This document shows positions 1-12,857 of a DNA stretch of 64,000 nucleotides, in pieces (the first letter of the stretch is position 1; every line of letters starts with the position of its first letter). Location of the stretch: NCBI RefSeq assembly GCF_000015725.1, contig NC_008825.1, forward strand, positions 2,914,001 to 2,978,000, read 5' to 3'. A program made the translations under genes and the position numbers. The DNA comes from Methylibium petroleiphilum PM1. GTDB taxonomy: Bacteria > Pseudomonadota > Gammaproteobacteria > Burkholderiales > Burkholderiaceae_C. The notes beneath the pieces were generated by a model. It saw only the letters and a program-made list of their open reading frames with translations. It was not told the origin of the DNA and did not search any database.

Positions 1-887
1 GCCGAGGTCGGGTCGACCGCGAACACGTGGCCGGCACGCTCGGCGGCGTCGGCCACGCGCTGGGTCACCACGCCCGCCTCGGTCCACACCGTCGGCACGG
101 GTTGCGCGAGCCCCGGCAGCGAGACCCACTCGACCTCGCTCATCGCCTCGAGCTTCTCGGTGTTGATCACCGCGCTCTTCCAGGTCAGCGGCACGGCTCC
201 ACCGGTGTAGCCGGTGCCGCCGCCGCGCGGGATGATGGTCAGGCCCAGCTCGATGCAGCCCTTCACCAGCGCCGCCATCTCGGCCTCGGTGTCCGGCGTC
301 AGCACGACAAACGGGTATTCGACCCGCCAGTCGGTCGCGTCGGTCACGTGCGACACGCGCGACAGGCCGTCGAACTTGATGTTGTCCTTGGCCGTGTGCC
401 GCCCCAGCCGGCGCTGCGTGCGGCGGCGCAGCTCGGCCATCGTGTCGAAGCCTAGCGAGAAGCGATCCACCGCCTCGCGTGCCGCCTTCAGCAGCTCGCC
501 GACGCGGGCATTGCGCTGCGCCGCTTCCACGTCCATCGTGGCCTCGTCCTTGTCGGCGCGGCGCTTGTCGATCTCGCCCAGCCGGTGCTGCAGGGCCTCG
601 ACCAGCTGGCGGCGCCGGCGCGGGTTGTCCAGCAGGTCGTCTTGCAGGTAAGGGTTGCGCTGCACCACCCAGATGTCGCCCAGCACCTCGTAGAGCATGC
701 GTGCCGAGCGGCCGGTCACGCGCTCGGCGCGCAGCTGGTGCAGCATCTCCCACGACCGCGGCCCGAGCAGCCGCAGCACGATCTCGCGATCGGAGAACGA
801 GGTGTAGTTGTACGGAATCTCGCGCAGTCGCGCGGCGTGGCCGTCGGCGGCCTGGATCGTGCTGTGGAGGGGAAGCGGTGCGTTCAT
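1..887 (-). CDS. DUF3683 FAD-linked oxidoreductase, 5' part (partial)
   Basis: The N-terminal 295 codons of a large flavoprotein; the gene runs off the left edge with no stop in the window. The start ATG is at 887-885 and the protein begins [10 protein letters not shown]. Residues about 20-110 resemble the DUF3683 domain that precedes the FAD domain in these Burkholderiales proteins. A FAD_binding_4 (PCMH-type) domain begins near residue 215, with the glycine-rich stretch [14 protein letters not shown] that contacts the FAD pyrophosphate. Family members are over 1,200 residues and carry C-terminal 4Fe-4S ferredoxin and Fe-S reductase modules, so they are thought to oxidise 2-hydroxyacids such as D-lactate or glycolate. 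The substrate here is unknown and the C-terminal modules cannot be seen. Confidence 0.85.
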   Translation of the reverse strand, partial: MNAPLPLHSTIQAADGHAARLREIPYNYTSFSDREIVLRLLGPRSWEMLHQLRAERVTGRSARMLYEVLGDIWVVQRNPYLQDDLLDNPRRRRQLVEALQHRLGEIDKRRADKDEATMDVEAAQRNARVGELLKAAREAVDRFSLGFDTMAELRRRTQRRLGRHTAKDNIKFDGLSRVSHVTDATDWRVEYPFVVLTPDTEAEMAALVKGCIELGLTIIPRGGGTGYTGGAVPLTWKSAVINTEKLEAMSEVEWVSLPGLAQPVPTVWTEAGVVTQRVADAAERAGHVFAVDPTS

Positions 888-994
888 GGTCACCAGCCGC
901 CAACATCAAGTCGCGTCTGGGCCCGAATGCTATCGCAGTGCAGCACGGCCGACGCCCGTGCGGTCATGACTGCCGGTGCTGGCTACCATGCAGC

Positions 995-1744
995 ATGCCG
1001 CCTCCTGCACCCTGGCCCTACCCGTTCTGGATCGCCCACCGCGGCGCCGGCAAGCTGGCGCCGGAGAACACGCTGGCCGCCTTTCGCGCCGGTCAGGCAC
1101 GCGGCTATCGCATGGCCGAATGCGATGTGACGCTGAGTGCCGACGAACAGCCCTTCCTGCTGCACGACGCGACCCTCGATCGCACGACCGACGGGCACGG
1201 CCTGGCGGCCGGACAGTCCTGGGCCACGCTGGCCGCCCTGGATGCCGGCGCCTGGCATGGCCCCCGCTTCCGCGGCGAGCGCCTGCCGACGCTGGCATCG
1301 CTGGCCGAGCACGCCCGCCACAGCGGCCTGCTGCTGAACCTGGAGCTCAAGCCCGGCCCGGGCCAGGCGGCGCGTACCGGCGCCGTGGTCGCCCGAGTGG
1401 CCGCCGGCCTGTGGGCCGGCCTCACGCCGCCGCTGCTGAGCTCCTTCGAGACCGCCTCGCTGGCGGCGGCGCGCGACGCTGTCGAGGCGCTACCGCGCGC
1501 CCTGCTGCTGGAGCATCTGGCGACAGGCTGGCGCGAGGCGGCCTGCGGTCTGGGCTGCATCGCCATCGTGGTCCACCACGGCGCGCTCGACGCCGACGCC
1601 ATCCGCCAGGCCCATGAGGCTGGCCTGCGGGTGCTGTCCTACACGGTCAATGGCGCGGCGGAGGCCCGGCGCTTGCGTGCGGCCGGCATCGATGGCCTGA
1701 TCACCGACGCCATCGACCGCTTCGCGCCGGACACGCTGGGCTGA
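995..1744 (+). CDS. ugpQ: Glycerophosphodiester phosphodiesterase
   Basis: A 249-residue cytoplasmic GDPD-family enzyme that hydrolyses glycerophosphodiesters to glycerol-3-phosphate plus an alcohol, recycling phospholipid head groups. The family signature is near the N-terminus: IAHRGAGKLAPENTLAAF supplies the catalytic His and the PENT motif, followed by ECDVTLSADEQPFLLHDATLDRTTDG (quoted only in parts: metal-binding E/D, then the second catalytic His in LLHD). The C-terminus has the expected VNGAAEARRL and GIDGLITDAID segments. Start ATG 995 puts the first motif at residue 12, as usual; the longer upstream reading frame has no homology and lies antisense to the neighbouring flavoprotein. 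No Shine-Dalgarno is visible, and a -10-like TACCAT lies 5 nt before the ATG. No signal peptide is present. Confidence 0.9.
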   Translation: MPPPAPWPYPFWIAHRGAGKLAPENTLAAFRAGQARGYRMAECDVTLSADEQPFLLHDATLDRTTDGHGLAAGQSWATLAALDAGAWHGPRFRGERLPTLASLAEHARHSGLLLNLELKPGPGQAARTGAVVARVAAGLWAGLTPPLLSSFETASLAAARDAVEALPRALLLEHLATGWREAACGLGCIAIVVHHGALDADAIRQAHEAGLRVLSYTVNGAAEARRLRAAGIDGLITDAIDRFAPDTLG

Positions 1745-1964
1745 ACACCCGAGGCCCGGGCCGCGTGCAGGCTGGGGATGGTCAACGGCACCCGCCGCGG
1801 CAACATCGAGACCGATCCAGGATCCACGAAAGGAACGCACCCCGATGGAAGCCCTTCTGCATCTGCTGCACCTCGAAGACGACGCACTCGACGCCGATCT
1901 GCTGTGTCGCACCGTGCAGCACCTGGGGGTGCGCGCCGAATGGCAACGCGTGTCGACCGCTGCC

Positions 1965-1968
1965 GACT
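1965..1968. repeat. Target-site duplication, left copy (GACT)
   Basis: GACT directly left of the IS, repeated at 3655-3658. Deleting the element and one copy restores the interrupted kinase reading frame exactly, which supports these boundaries. Confidence 0.8.
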
Positions 1969-1984
1969 GAGGCTGTGTGAAAAC
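1969..1984 (+). repeat. IS left inverted repeat
   Basis: Left terminal repeat GAGGCTGTGTGAAAAC. It matches the right end with one mismatch at position 13. Confidence 0.85.
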
Positions 1985-2049
1985 CCGCTGCCAGATCGAT
2001 GATTGCTTGCGTAGAGTGACGAGCCGACGCGGTTAGCGGAGGCTGCCAG

Positions 2050-3495
2050 ATGGCCCGATTTGTTGAAGGTGGCGACCGGAACCAGGTTACGTTGTTGCCA
2101 GAGTGCCTTGACGACTTCGTCGCCGAGGACAACCCGGTCCGAGTGGTCGACGCATTCGTCAGCGAACTCGACTTACAGGCCTTGGGCTTCGATGGGCTGA
2201 CGCCGGCATCGACGGGTCGACCCTCGTATCACCCAGCGGTACTGCTGAAGATCTATATCTACGGCTACCTCAACCGCATTCAATCCAGTCGGCGCCTGGA
2301 GCGGGAGTGTCAGCGCAATATTGAGCTGATGTGGTTGACAGGCAGGCTGGCTCCTGATTTCAAGACCGTCGCTGACTTCCGGCGCGGCAGCGGCAAAGGC
2401 ATCCAGAACGCTTGCCGCCGATTCGTTGTCCTGTGTCGCGAACTGAAGCTCTTCTCGCAGGCCATCGTGGCCATCGACGGCAGCAAGTTCAAGGCGGTCA
2501 ACAACCGGGACCGGAACTTCACGGAGGTGAAGATCGACCGATTCCAAGAGCAGGTTGCGCAGAGCATCCAGCGCTACCTGGACACGCTGGAGACTGCCGA
2601 TCGCACGCAATCGGTCGGTGTGGAGGCCAAGACCGAGCGACTGCAGGAGAAGATCAAGAAGTTGCGCAAGCGCATGCGCGAACTCGATGGGCTCAGGGCG
2701 CAGTTGAAGTCCGAGCCAGACGAACAGCTGTCGTTGACTGATCCAGATGCGCGCTCCATGGCCACCAGTCGGCTGGGCTCGGGGATCGTGGGCTACAACG
2801 TCCAAGTAGCTGTAGACGCCAAGCACCATCTGATCGTTACGCACAACGTGACCAACGACAGCAGCGACAGGTCGCAGCTCAGCGCGATGGCGCTGGCGGC
2901 GCGCGGTGCGATGGGCAAGATCAGGCTGCACGCCCATGCCGATCGTGGCTACTACAACAGCATCGAACTCAAGGCATGCGACGACGCTGGGATCCTGGCC
3001 TACGTTCCGAAGTCAATGACATCCAATGCTAAGGCTGAGGGACGATTTGATAAGTCTGACTTCATCTACATCGCCCGCGATGATGAGTACCAATGTCCTG
3101 CCGGGCAGCGCGCCATTCACCGCTACACGCGCGATGAGCGCGGCCTGGAGATCCGTCGCTACTGGAGCAGCGCGTGCCCGCAATGCCCGATCAAGGCGCA
3201 GTGCACGACAGGTGACTACAGGCGTATCTCCCGCTGGGAACACGAGGCGGTGCTTGAAAAGGTGCAGCGACGACTGGATAGCCGGCCAACCGCTATGGCG
3301 GTTCGAAAGCGGACTGTTGAGCATGTGTTCGGAACACTGAAACACTGGATGGGCTCAGCGCACTTCCTGACCCGGAGACTGCCCAACGTTGCGACAGAAA
3401 TGAGCCTTCACGTACTGGCTTACAACCTCAAGCGTGTAATGAGCATCCTTGGTATTGCCAAAACGCTGAAGGCCATGAAGCTGGTGGGCGCGTAG
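2050..3495 (+). CDS. IS1182-family DDE transposase
   Basis: An intact 481-residue transposase that catalyses movement of the surrounding element. The N-terminal DUF772-type domain spans about residues 15-110 (RPSYHPAVLLKIYIYGYLN). The DDE catalytic residues are likely D143 in VAIDGSKFKAVN, D298 in HAHADRGYYNS and E424 in RKRTVEHVFGTLKHW. A helical, charged insert (residues 165-230) separates the first two Asp residues, and a Cys cluster (CPAGQ, CPQCPIKAQC) lies at about 349-386. The length fits the family and no frameshift is seen, so the element may be active. It starts 81 bp inside the left end and stops 159 bp before the right end. Confidence 0.93.
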   Translation: MARFVEGGDRNQVTLLPECLDDFVAEDNPVRVVDAFVSELDLQALGFDGLTPASTGRPSYHPAVLLKIYIYGYLNRIQSSRRLERECQRNIELMWLTGRLAPDFKTVADFRRGSGKGIQNACRRFVVLCRELKLFSQAIVAIDGSKFKAVNNRDRNFTEVKIDRFQEQVAQSIQRYLDTLETADRTQSVGVEAKTERLQEKIKKLRKRMRELDGLRAQLKSEPDEQLSLTDPDARSMATSRLGSGIVGYNVQVAVDAKHHLIVTHNVTNDSSDRSQLSAMALAARGAMGKIRLHAHADRGYYNSIELKACDDAGILAYVPKSMTSNAKAEGRFDKSDFIYIARDDEYQCPAGQRAIHRYTRDERGLEIRRYWSSACPQCPIKAQCTTGDYRRISRWEHEAVLEKVQRRLDSRPTAMAVRKRTVEHVFGTLKHWMGSAHFLTRRLPNVATEMSLHVLAYNLKRVMSILGIAKTLKAMKLVGA

Positions 3496-3638
3496 GCGCC
3501 TTGTTATGCGAAATGGCGGGCCGTAGACCCGTCAAGACCTACAAACGCGGCATATAGCTCTGTAATGACTACTGTGGGCCAATGAACGCGCGTGCAGCGC
3601 CAGAAGCGCAACTCGTTCCGAAAGCGTCGACGACAGGA

Positions 3639-3654
3639 GTTCTCACACAGCCTC
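3639..3654 (-). repeat. IS right inverted repeat
   Basis: Right terminal repeat, the reverse complement of GAGGCTGTGTGAGAAC. Confidence 0.85.
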
Positions 3655-3658
3655 GACT
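3655..3658. repeat. Target-site duplication, right copy (GACT)
   Basis: Second copy of GACT flanking the IS. The kinase coding sequence resumes at 3659. Confidence 0.8.
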
Positions 3659-4042
3659 ATGTGCAGGCGCTGGGCGAGCACCGCTTCGACGCGATCCTCA
3701 GCGACAGCGAGGTGCCGGGCCTGGACGGTCTGCAGGCGCTGCAACTGGCCGGTGAACGGCAACCCGGAGCGCCCTTCATCTTCGTCAGCGGCCACGCGGA
3801 CGAGCAGCGTGCGCAACAGTGGCTGGCGGCCGGCGCCGCCGATGTCGTCCCGAAGGACGCACTGTGGCGGCTGGCGCCGGCGTTGCGGCACCCGCTGCTG
3901 CAGGCCGACCGCGATCGACTGGCCTGGCGCGCGCGCGGCATGGCGCTGCTGGTCGACATCGTCAAGCAACTCTCGCTGGCGCGCAGCGTGGAGCAGATCA
4001 TGGCCATCGTGCGCCACGGCGCCCGCGAGCTGACCTCGGCCG

Positions 4043-5134
4043 ATGGCGCCACCTTCATCCCTGCGCGACGGCGACCTGTGCCATTACGCCGACGAGGATG
4101 CGATCGAGCCGCTGTGGAAGGGGCAGCGCTTTCCGATGTCGGCCTGCGTCAGTGGCTGGGTCATGCTCCAGCGCACGCCCGCCGTCATCCCCGACATCTA
4201 CCAGGACCCGCGCGTGCCGGTCGACGCCTACCGCCCGACCTTCGTGCGCAGCATGGCGATGGTGCCGATCCGCAGCGAGTCGCCGATCGGCGCCATCGGC
4301 AACTACTGGGCACGCCCCTACCGGCCGAGCACCGACGAGGTGTCACTGCTGCAGGCCCTGGCCGACACGACCTCGGTCGCGATCGAGAACGTGCAGACGC
4401 TGCAGGAGCTGGAGCACCGGGTGCAGGAGCGGACCGCTGCGCTGCGCGAAGCCAACGCCGGGCTGGAGGCCTTTTCCTACAGCGTCGCCCATGACCTGCG
4501 GGCCCCGCTGCGGGCGATCAGCGGCTACAGCGGTCTGCTCGCCGACCATCACCGTTCGCAGCTCGATGCGGAAGGCCAGGGCTTCCTGGACCGCATCGGC
4601 AAGTCCGCACGGCGCATGGAAGCGCTGATCGACGACCTCATCAAGCTGGCGCATGTCGGCCACGGCGACGTACAGCACCGCACGATCGACATCGGGCAAC
4701 TCGCCCACGAGATCGTGGGCGTGCTGCGCGAGCAGAGTCCACGGGCCGGCATGACGGTGCGCATCGCCACCGGTCTGAAGGTCGTGGGCGATCTGGGCCT
4801 GTTGCGCGTCGTGCTGGAGAACCTGCTGTCGAACGCCTGGAAATACACCCTCCGGCGCGACGATGCGCTGATCGATCTGCAAGGCGCCCCAACGGCCGAC
4901 GGTCAGCTCGTCTGCCAGGTTCGCGACAACGGCGTGGGCTTCGACATGACGGCGGCCGAACACCTGTTCGAACCGTTCAAGCGCCTGCACGGCGACGTCG
5001 AGTTCGCGGGCACCGGCATCGGGTTGGCGATCGTGCGCCGCGCGATCCACCGCATGGGCGGGCGGCTCTGGGCCGAATCCGAGAAGGACCGCGGGGCGAC
5101 CTTCTACTTCGCACTGCCGCTGGGCCGCCGCTGA
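4043..5134 (+). pseudogene. Residual GAF-HisKA-HATPase open frame of the broken kinase
   Basis: The part of the interrupted kinase downstream of both lesions remains open for about 358 codons. It holds most of the GAF domain, the dimerisation/phosphoacceptor helix (AHDLRAPLRA), and an ATPase domain with all four boxes (LENLLSNAWK, DNGVGFD, FEPFKRLH, GTGIGLAIV). The ATG at 4043 is an out-of-frame codon of the original gene and has no Shine-Dalgarno, so translation is doubtful. If it were made, it would be a kinase core without its receiver. It stops 20 bp before the convergent argJ. Confidence 0.6.
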
Positions 5135-5153
5135 CGTCGCTTCGGACGAACGC

Positions 5154-6383
5154 TCAGCTGCGGTAGTCGGCGTTGATCGTGACGTAGTCGTGCGAGAGAT
5201 CGCAGGTCCACACGGTGGCATGGGCCGCCCCGCGGTGCAGATCGACCCGCACGGTGATCTCGCTCTGCTTCATGACGCGCTGGCCGTCGGCCTCCTGGTA
5301 GGCGGGATGGCGACCGCCCTTCGTCGCGACGTGCACGTCGTCGAGGTGGAGGTCGATCAGCGACTGGTCGAGGTCGGCGATGCCCGCATAGCCCACCGCG
5401 GCGAGGATCCGGCCCAAGTTGGGGTCGCTGGCGAAGAAAGCGGTCTTCACCAGCGGTGAATGCGCGATCGCGTAGGCGACCCACCGGCACTCCTCCTTCG
5501 AGCGGCCGCCGTCGACACGCACCGTGATGAACTTCGTCGCACCCTCGCCGTCGCGCACGATCGCCTGCGCGAGCTGCTGCGACACCGCGATCACTGCCTC
5601 GCGCAGCGCTGCACCTTCGGGCGACTCGAGTGCCGTGATCTCGTCGTGCGCCGCCTGGCCCGTGGCGACCAGCACGAAGCTGTCGTTGGTGGACGTGTCG
5701 CCATCGATGGTGATGCGGTTGAAGGACCGGTCGGCCGCCTCGCGTACGAGCGCCTGCAAGGCGCGCGGTGCCACCCTGGCATCGGTGGCCACGAATCCGA
5801 GCATCGTCGCCATGTTGGGACGGATCATCCCCGCGCCCTTGGCGATGCCAGTCACCGTCACCGTCCGGCCGCCGATCTGCAGCTGACGCGACGCGGCCTT
5901 GGGCAGGGTGTCGGTGGTCATGATGGCCTCGGCGGCGGCCGGCCAGTTGTCGGCCCGGCAGTCGGCCAGCGCCGCCGGCAGCCCGGCCTCGATGCGGTCG
6001 GTGGGCAGCGTCTCCATGATCACGCCGGTCGAGAACGGCAGCACCTGCTCCGGCGCGATGTCGAGCCGGCGGGCCAGCGCCACACAGGTGGAGAACGCGC
6101 GCACCAGCCCGTCCTCGCCGGTGCCGGCGTTCGCGTTGCCGGTGTTGACGACGAGTGCCCGCACGCCGACGGCGGCCTCCAGGTGTTTGCGGCACAGTTG
6201 CACCGGCGCGGCGCAGAAACGGTTCTGCGTGAACACCGCCGCCACCGCAGAGCCCTCGGCCAGCTTGAACACGCTCAGGTCACGCCGGCCCGCCTTGCGC
6301 ACACCGGCCATCGCGATGCCGATCTCGACCCCCGGCACGGGATGCAGGTCGGCGGCGTTCGGGGCGACGAGATTCACGGGCAT
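5154..6383 (-). CDS. argJ: Glutamate N-acetyltransferase/amino-acid acetyltransferase
   Basis: 409-residue ArgJ, which transfers the acetyl group from N-acetylornithine to glutamate (cyclic arginine pathway) and may also use acetyl-CoA. The precursor self-cleaves before a Thr; the site is the ATML motif at residues 192-195 (T193 nucleophile) in [10 protein letters not shown]. Other family segments are NTGNANAGTG near residue 80, [10 protein letters not shown], and the C-terminal ending [10 protein letters not shown]. The start ATG at 6383 gives the usual MPVNLVAP beginning; the open frame extends upstream but overlaps secA and is not homologous. It lies 22 bp downstream of secA on the same strand, so co-transcription is plausible. 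Confidence 0.96.
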   Translation of the reverse strand: MPVNLVAPNAADLHPVPGVEIGIAMAGVRKAGRRDLSVFKLAEGSAVAAVFTQNRFCAAPVQLCRKHLEAAVGVRALVVNTGNANAGTGEDGLVRAFSTCVALARRLDIAPEQVLPFSTGVIMETLPTDRIEAGLPAALADCRADNWPAAAEAIMTTDTLPKAASRQLQIGGRTVTVTGIAKGAGMIRPNMATMLGFVATDARVAPRALQALVREAADRSFNRITIDGDTSTNDSFVLVATGQAAHDEITALESPEGAALREAVIAVSQQLAQAIVRDGEGATKFITVRVDGGRSKEECRWVAYAIAHSPLVKTAFFASDPNLGRILAAVGYAGIADLDQSLIDLHLDDVHVATKGGRHPAYQEADGQRVMKQSEITVRVDLHRGAAHATVWTCDLSHDYVTINADYRS

Positions 6384-6405
6384 GAGGCTCTCCGGGTCGC
6401 TGCGA

Positions 6406-9162
<2,757 letters not shown>

Positions 9163-9245
9163 GCGGGGAATCGGTCGATGAGGGGTGAAGCGGCCCGCAA
9201 CGTGGCGAGCACAGCAACCGCCGGGCCATCACGCCACGCCACAGT

Positions 9246-9314
9246 GCAGCCCCGGGCTGCAAGCAACTGCGGATGGCACTCCGGAATACAAGAGCGGCGC
9301 CCGTTCGGCGCCGC
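9246..9314. other. Two GC-rich hairpins between the M23 peptidase and secA
   Basis: The 222-bp gap between the M23 gene and secA contains two perfect inverted repeats: a 7-bp stem at 9246-9260 (GCAGCCC/GGGCTGC with a 1-nt centre) and an 8-bp stem at 9294-9314 (GCGGCGCC/GGCGCCGC, 5-nt loop). Neither is followed by a clear T-run on the minus strand, so they could be a weak terminator for the M23 transcript or part of a secA leader. Confidence 0.35.
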
Positions 9315-9384
9315 ACTCAGCCCAGAACTCTACCACCCGCCCCGGGATGCCCCACCCTCGCGACGGGGCTTCCGGGCCGTCGTG

Positions 9385-10383
9385 TCAGCGGGCCTCCGCC
9401 GTGCGGTTCGCAGCCCGAGCGACATTGCCCGCAGGCAGCCGGGAAGCCTGCGCCAGGAACTTCGCCGGATCCTGCGGCGCGCCGTCGACCAGCACCTCGA
9501 AATGCAGGTGCGGCCCGGTCGAGCGGCCGGTGCTGCCGACCTCGGCGATCTTCTGGCCGCGACGGATCAGGTCGCCGGGCACCACCAGCAGCCGCGCCGC
9601 GTGGGCATAACGCGTCACCAGGCCGTTGCCGTGGTCGATTTCGACCGTGCGCCCGTAGGCGGGGTGGGTCTCGGCGCTCATCACCACGCCGCCCGCCGCC
9701 GCCAGGATGGCGGTGCCGGTCTCGGCCGGGAAATCCAGGCCGGTGTGGAGCGCGCCGCGGCCGGTGAAGGGGTCGGTCCGGAAGCCGAAGCCCGAGCCCA
9801 CCGGCCCATCGACGGGGGCCGAGCTCGGCACCATCAGCGCCCGCAGGCGCGTCTCGAGCAGGCGCGACTCGACCAGCGTGAACACGTCGCTGTGGCGGTC
9901 GGCCCCTTCATCCAGCGCGGCGATCGCCTGGTTCAGCTGCGCCAACGACGGCGATTCGACCGGCACATAAGGCCCGCCCCGCCCGCCGCCAACGGCCGCG
10001 CCGGCGGGAACCGGCGCCGCCGGACGGTCGAGGCCGCGGAAATCCTCGGGCTTCAGGCCAGCCAGCCCGGAGACCCTCTCGCCCATGGTCTCGAGCTTCA
10101 TCAGCTTGGCCTGCATCTCGCCGACCTTCGAAGCCATGGCGTCGAGGTTCTCGCGCATGAAGCGGTCGCGCTGCGCGATCTCGTCACGCACCACCAGCTT
10201 GACCACCTGGCTGACCACCGGCCAGCCCTCGCGCGCGGCCTTCAGGAACACGAAGTGGTAGATCGCGCCCGACAGCGCCAGCAGCAGCCCCACGAGGAAG
10301 GTTCCGACGATCGCCAGCTTCCAGGCCGGCAGGTCGAGCACGCGGGTGCGTGCGTAGCGGCCATGGGTCACTATGATCTGCAT
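9385..10383 (-). CDS. Membrane-anchored M23 family peptidase
   Basis: A 332-residue inner-membrane protein with a periplasmic LytM/M23 domain, predicted to cleave or regulate cleavage of peptidoglycan cross-links. One transmembrane helix lies at about residues 20-45 (LAIVGTFLVGLLLALSGAIY). A coiled-coil-like stretch follows at about 70-110 (DRFMRENLDAMASKVGEMQA). The C-terminal half is the M23 fold, with zinc ligands in LHTGLDF (HxxxD) and HLHFEV (HxH), so the active site is intact. The start ATG 10383 has AAGGAG seven to eight bases upstream. It is divergent from dciA with only 17 bp between start codons and lies upstream of secA, a common betaproteobacterial arrangement. Confidence 0.92.
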   Translation of the reverse strand: MQIIVTHGRYARTRVLDLPAWKLAIVGTFLVGLLLALSGAIYHFVFLKAAREGWPVVSQVVKLVVRDEIAQRDRFMRENLDAMASKVGEMQAKLMKLETMGERVSGLAGLKPEDFRGLDRPAAPVPAGAAVGGGRGGPYVPVESPSLAQLNQAIAALDEGADRHSDVFTLVESRLLETRLRALMVPSSAPVDGPVGSGFGFRTDPFTGRGALHTGLDFPAETGTAILAAAGGVVMSAETHPAYGRTVEIDHGNGLVTRYAHAARLLVVPGDLIRRGQKIAEVGSTGRSTGPHLHFEVLVDGAPQDPAKFLAQASRLPAGNVARAANRTAEAR

Positions 10384-10400
10384 ACGGTCTCCTTCATCCC

Positions 10401-10718
10401 ATGGCCCTGCATCCCAACTCCAGCCTGCCCGTCGCGCTGCCGATCGGCGATGCGCTGGCGCAGTCGGAGCCGCTCGTGCGGCTGCAGGCACTGCTGCGCG
10501 AATCGAACGCGCGTTTCGACGTGATCCGCCCGCTGCTGCCCGCGGCGCTGGCCGTTCAGGTGCGGCCGGGCCCGGTGGACGAACAGGGTTGGGCGCTGCT
10601 TGCGGGCAACACGGCCGTGGCGGCCAAGTTGCGGCAGTTGCTGCCCCGTTTCGAGGCCGCGCTGCAGCAGCAGGGCTGGAAGGGTAGCGCGATCCGCATC
10701 CGGGTTCAATCGAGCTGA
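10401..10718 (+). CDS. dciA: DUF721/DciA-like protein
   Basis: A 105-residue protein of the DUF721/DciA family. In bacteria without DnaC or DnaI, DciA loads or stimulates the replicative helicase DnaB. The sequence shows the expected compact KH-like fold pattern: helix-rich N-terminus (LVRLQALLRES), then two strands (LAVQVRPG, WALLAGNTAVAAKLRQLLP) and a C-terminal strand (IRIRVQSS). The family is poorly conserved in sequence, and the call leans partly on position next to the M23 peptidase and secA. It has no signal peptide or membrane segment. Confidence 0.75.
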   Translation: MALHPNSSLPVALPIGDALAQSEPLVRLQALLRESNARFDVIRPLLPAALAVQVRPGPVDEQGWALLAGNTAVAAKLRQLLPRFEAALQQQGWKGSAIRIRVQSS

Positions 10719-10800
10719 TCCGGCCCGGCCGGTACCAGTGCACGCCCGGGCCGGCGACGGCCGGCGACTGTGCAACAGCCTGTGTGCTCGGGCCTGAACC

Positions 10801-11494
<694 letters not shown>

Positions 11495-11502
<8 letters not shown>

Positions 11503-12751
11503 AGCGCAGCGCCTGGGCCGGTTGCACGCGGCTCGCGCGCCAGCTGGGGTAGATCGTCGCGACGAAGGCGAGCAGCAGCGACACCAGGCCGATCGGCACG
11601 ATGTCGGCCGACTGCGGATCGCTCGGCATGCGGCTGATCAGGTAGATGCTGCCAGGCAGGAAGCTGGCGTTGAACAGACGCTCGAGCGCAGGCACGATGA
11701 CATCGATGTTGAGCGACACCAGCAGCCCCAGCGTCAGTCCCGAGCAGGTGCCGATCACACCCGCGGCCGCGCCCTGCACCATGAAGATCCCCATGATCGA
11801 GCGCGGGCTGGCGCCCAGCGTGCGCAGGATCGCGATGTCGGCCTGCTTGTCGGTCACCGTCATCACCAGCGTGCTGACCAGGTTGAAGGCCGCCACCGCG
11901 ACGATCAGCGTGAGGATGATGAACATCATGCGCTTCTCGAGCTGCACGGCGTCGAACCAGTTGCGGTTGGTGCGGGTCCAGTCGCGCACGCTGACCGTGG
12001 GGCCGAGCTGCTCTGCCAGCTCGAAGCCGACGCGGCGCGCCTGCTGCTGGTCGCGCAGCCTGAGCTGCACGCCGGTGGGCCCGTCCACGCGGAACAGCCG
12101 CGCCGCATCGTCGATGTGCATCAGCGCCAGTCCGCTGTCGTACTCGTAGTGACCGGCATTGAAGGTGCCCACCACCGTCATCTGCTTGAGCCGCGGCACA
12201 ACGCCGGCCGGCGTGACCTGGCCGTTGGGCGTGACCAGCGTCACCGGGTCGCCCACCTTCACGCCCAGCGTGCGCGCCAGCTCGCCGCCCAGCACGATGC
12301 CCCAGGCGCCCGGCTTCAGGCCCGCGAAGGCGCCGTCGCGGGATTGCGCCGCCAACGGCGTCACGTTCGCTTCTTCGGCCGGATCGATGCCGCGCACGAC
12401 GGCGCCGCGCATGTCCTCGCCGCGCGCGATCAGCGCCTGGGTCGCGATGAAGGGCGCCGCACCCAGTACCTCGGGATTGCCGCGCGCCGCCGCGGCGGTA
12501 GCGCGCCAGTCGGGCAGCGCATTGCCGCCGGCTTCGAAGATCTCCACATGCGCGATGACGCTCAGCATGCGGTCGCGCACTTCCTTCTGGAAGCCGTTCA
12601 TCACCGACAGCACGATGATCAACGCCGCCACCCCGAGCGCGATGCCGAGCATCGACACACCCGAGATGAAGGAGATGAAGCCGTTGCGCCGCCCGCTGCG
12701 GCCGGCGCGGGTGTAGCGCCAGCCGATGGTGAGTTCGTAGGGCCAGTGCAT
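11495..12751 (-). CDS. lolC: Lipoprotein-releasing system permease LolC/LolE
   Basis: 418-residue inner-membrane permease that partners LolD. The N-terminus ([25 protein letters not shown]) is the standard LolC/E amphipathic entry, followed by transmembrane helix 1 (about 30-50), a large periplasmic MacB_PCD domain (about 55-265), and three C-terminal helices in the FtsX domain (about 270-410) ending QPAQALRYE. Only one permease gene is present, so it probably works as a homodimer (LolF-like), as in other betaproteobacteria; the choice between LolC and LolE is nominal. The start ATG 12751 gives [10 protein letters not shown]. The upstream sequence has no homology. Confidence 0.93.
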
Positions 12752-12857
12752 GAGCAGCAGGATGCTACCCGAGGCGATCCGGCCTCGCGGCGGTCGGGAT
12801 CGTTGCGGCGCGTTAGGCTGGCCGCCCTCGCACCCGCAAAGACGAAGGAGTCTCGAC

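Larger units (their letters stand above)
1969..3654 (+). mobile_element. IS1182-type insertion sequence, 1,686 bp
   Basis: A complete element with a single transposase gene. Its ends are 16-bp inverted repeats, GAGGCTGTGTGAAAAC at 1969-1984 and the complement of GAGGCTGTGTGAGAAC at 3639-3654, which differ at one position. GACT flanks both sides. The interior is visibly less GC-rich than the surrounding genes, consistent with recent acquisition. The family assignment rests on the transposase type and element size; a nucleotide search of an IS database would name it. It sits in the receiver-domain part of a histidine kinase gene. Confidence 0.9.
1845..5134 (+). pseudogene. Receiver-GAF-histidine kinase gene, split by an IS and frameshifted
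   Basis: Three pieces form one gene. Bases 1845-1968 encode the first 41 residues of a receiver domain (LLHLEDDALDADLL), preceded by AAGGA. Removing 1969-3658 (the IS plus one GACT copy) joins this exactly in frame to DYVQALGEHRF at 3659, restoring the receiver with its phospho-acceptor Asp in AILSDSEVPG and the later FVSGHADE and VVPKD motifs. A second lesion is an extra C at 4058-4060; the frame continues from CTG 4061 into a GAF domain, HisKA (AHDLRAPLRAISGY, the phosphorylatable His) and HATPase_c (N box LENLLSNAWK, DNGVGFD, GTGIGLAIV). The repaired protein would be about 532 residues with no membrane segment. As it stands the N-terminal fragment stops at TGA 1968-1970. The input signal of this phytochrome-kinase-like protein is unknown. 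Confidence 0.9.

Noticed and set aside
10719..10800. GC-rich inverted segments between dciA and lolD as a bidirectional terminator
   Set aside because: The stems (GGCCGG repeats) are imperfect and have no T-tract on either side.
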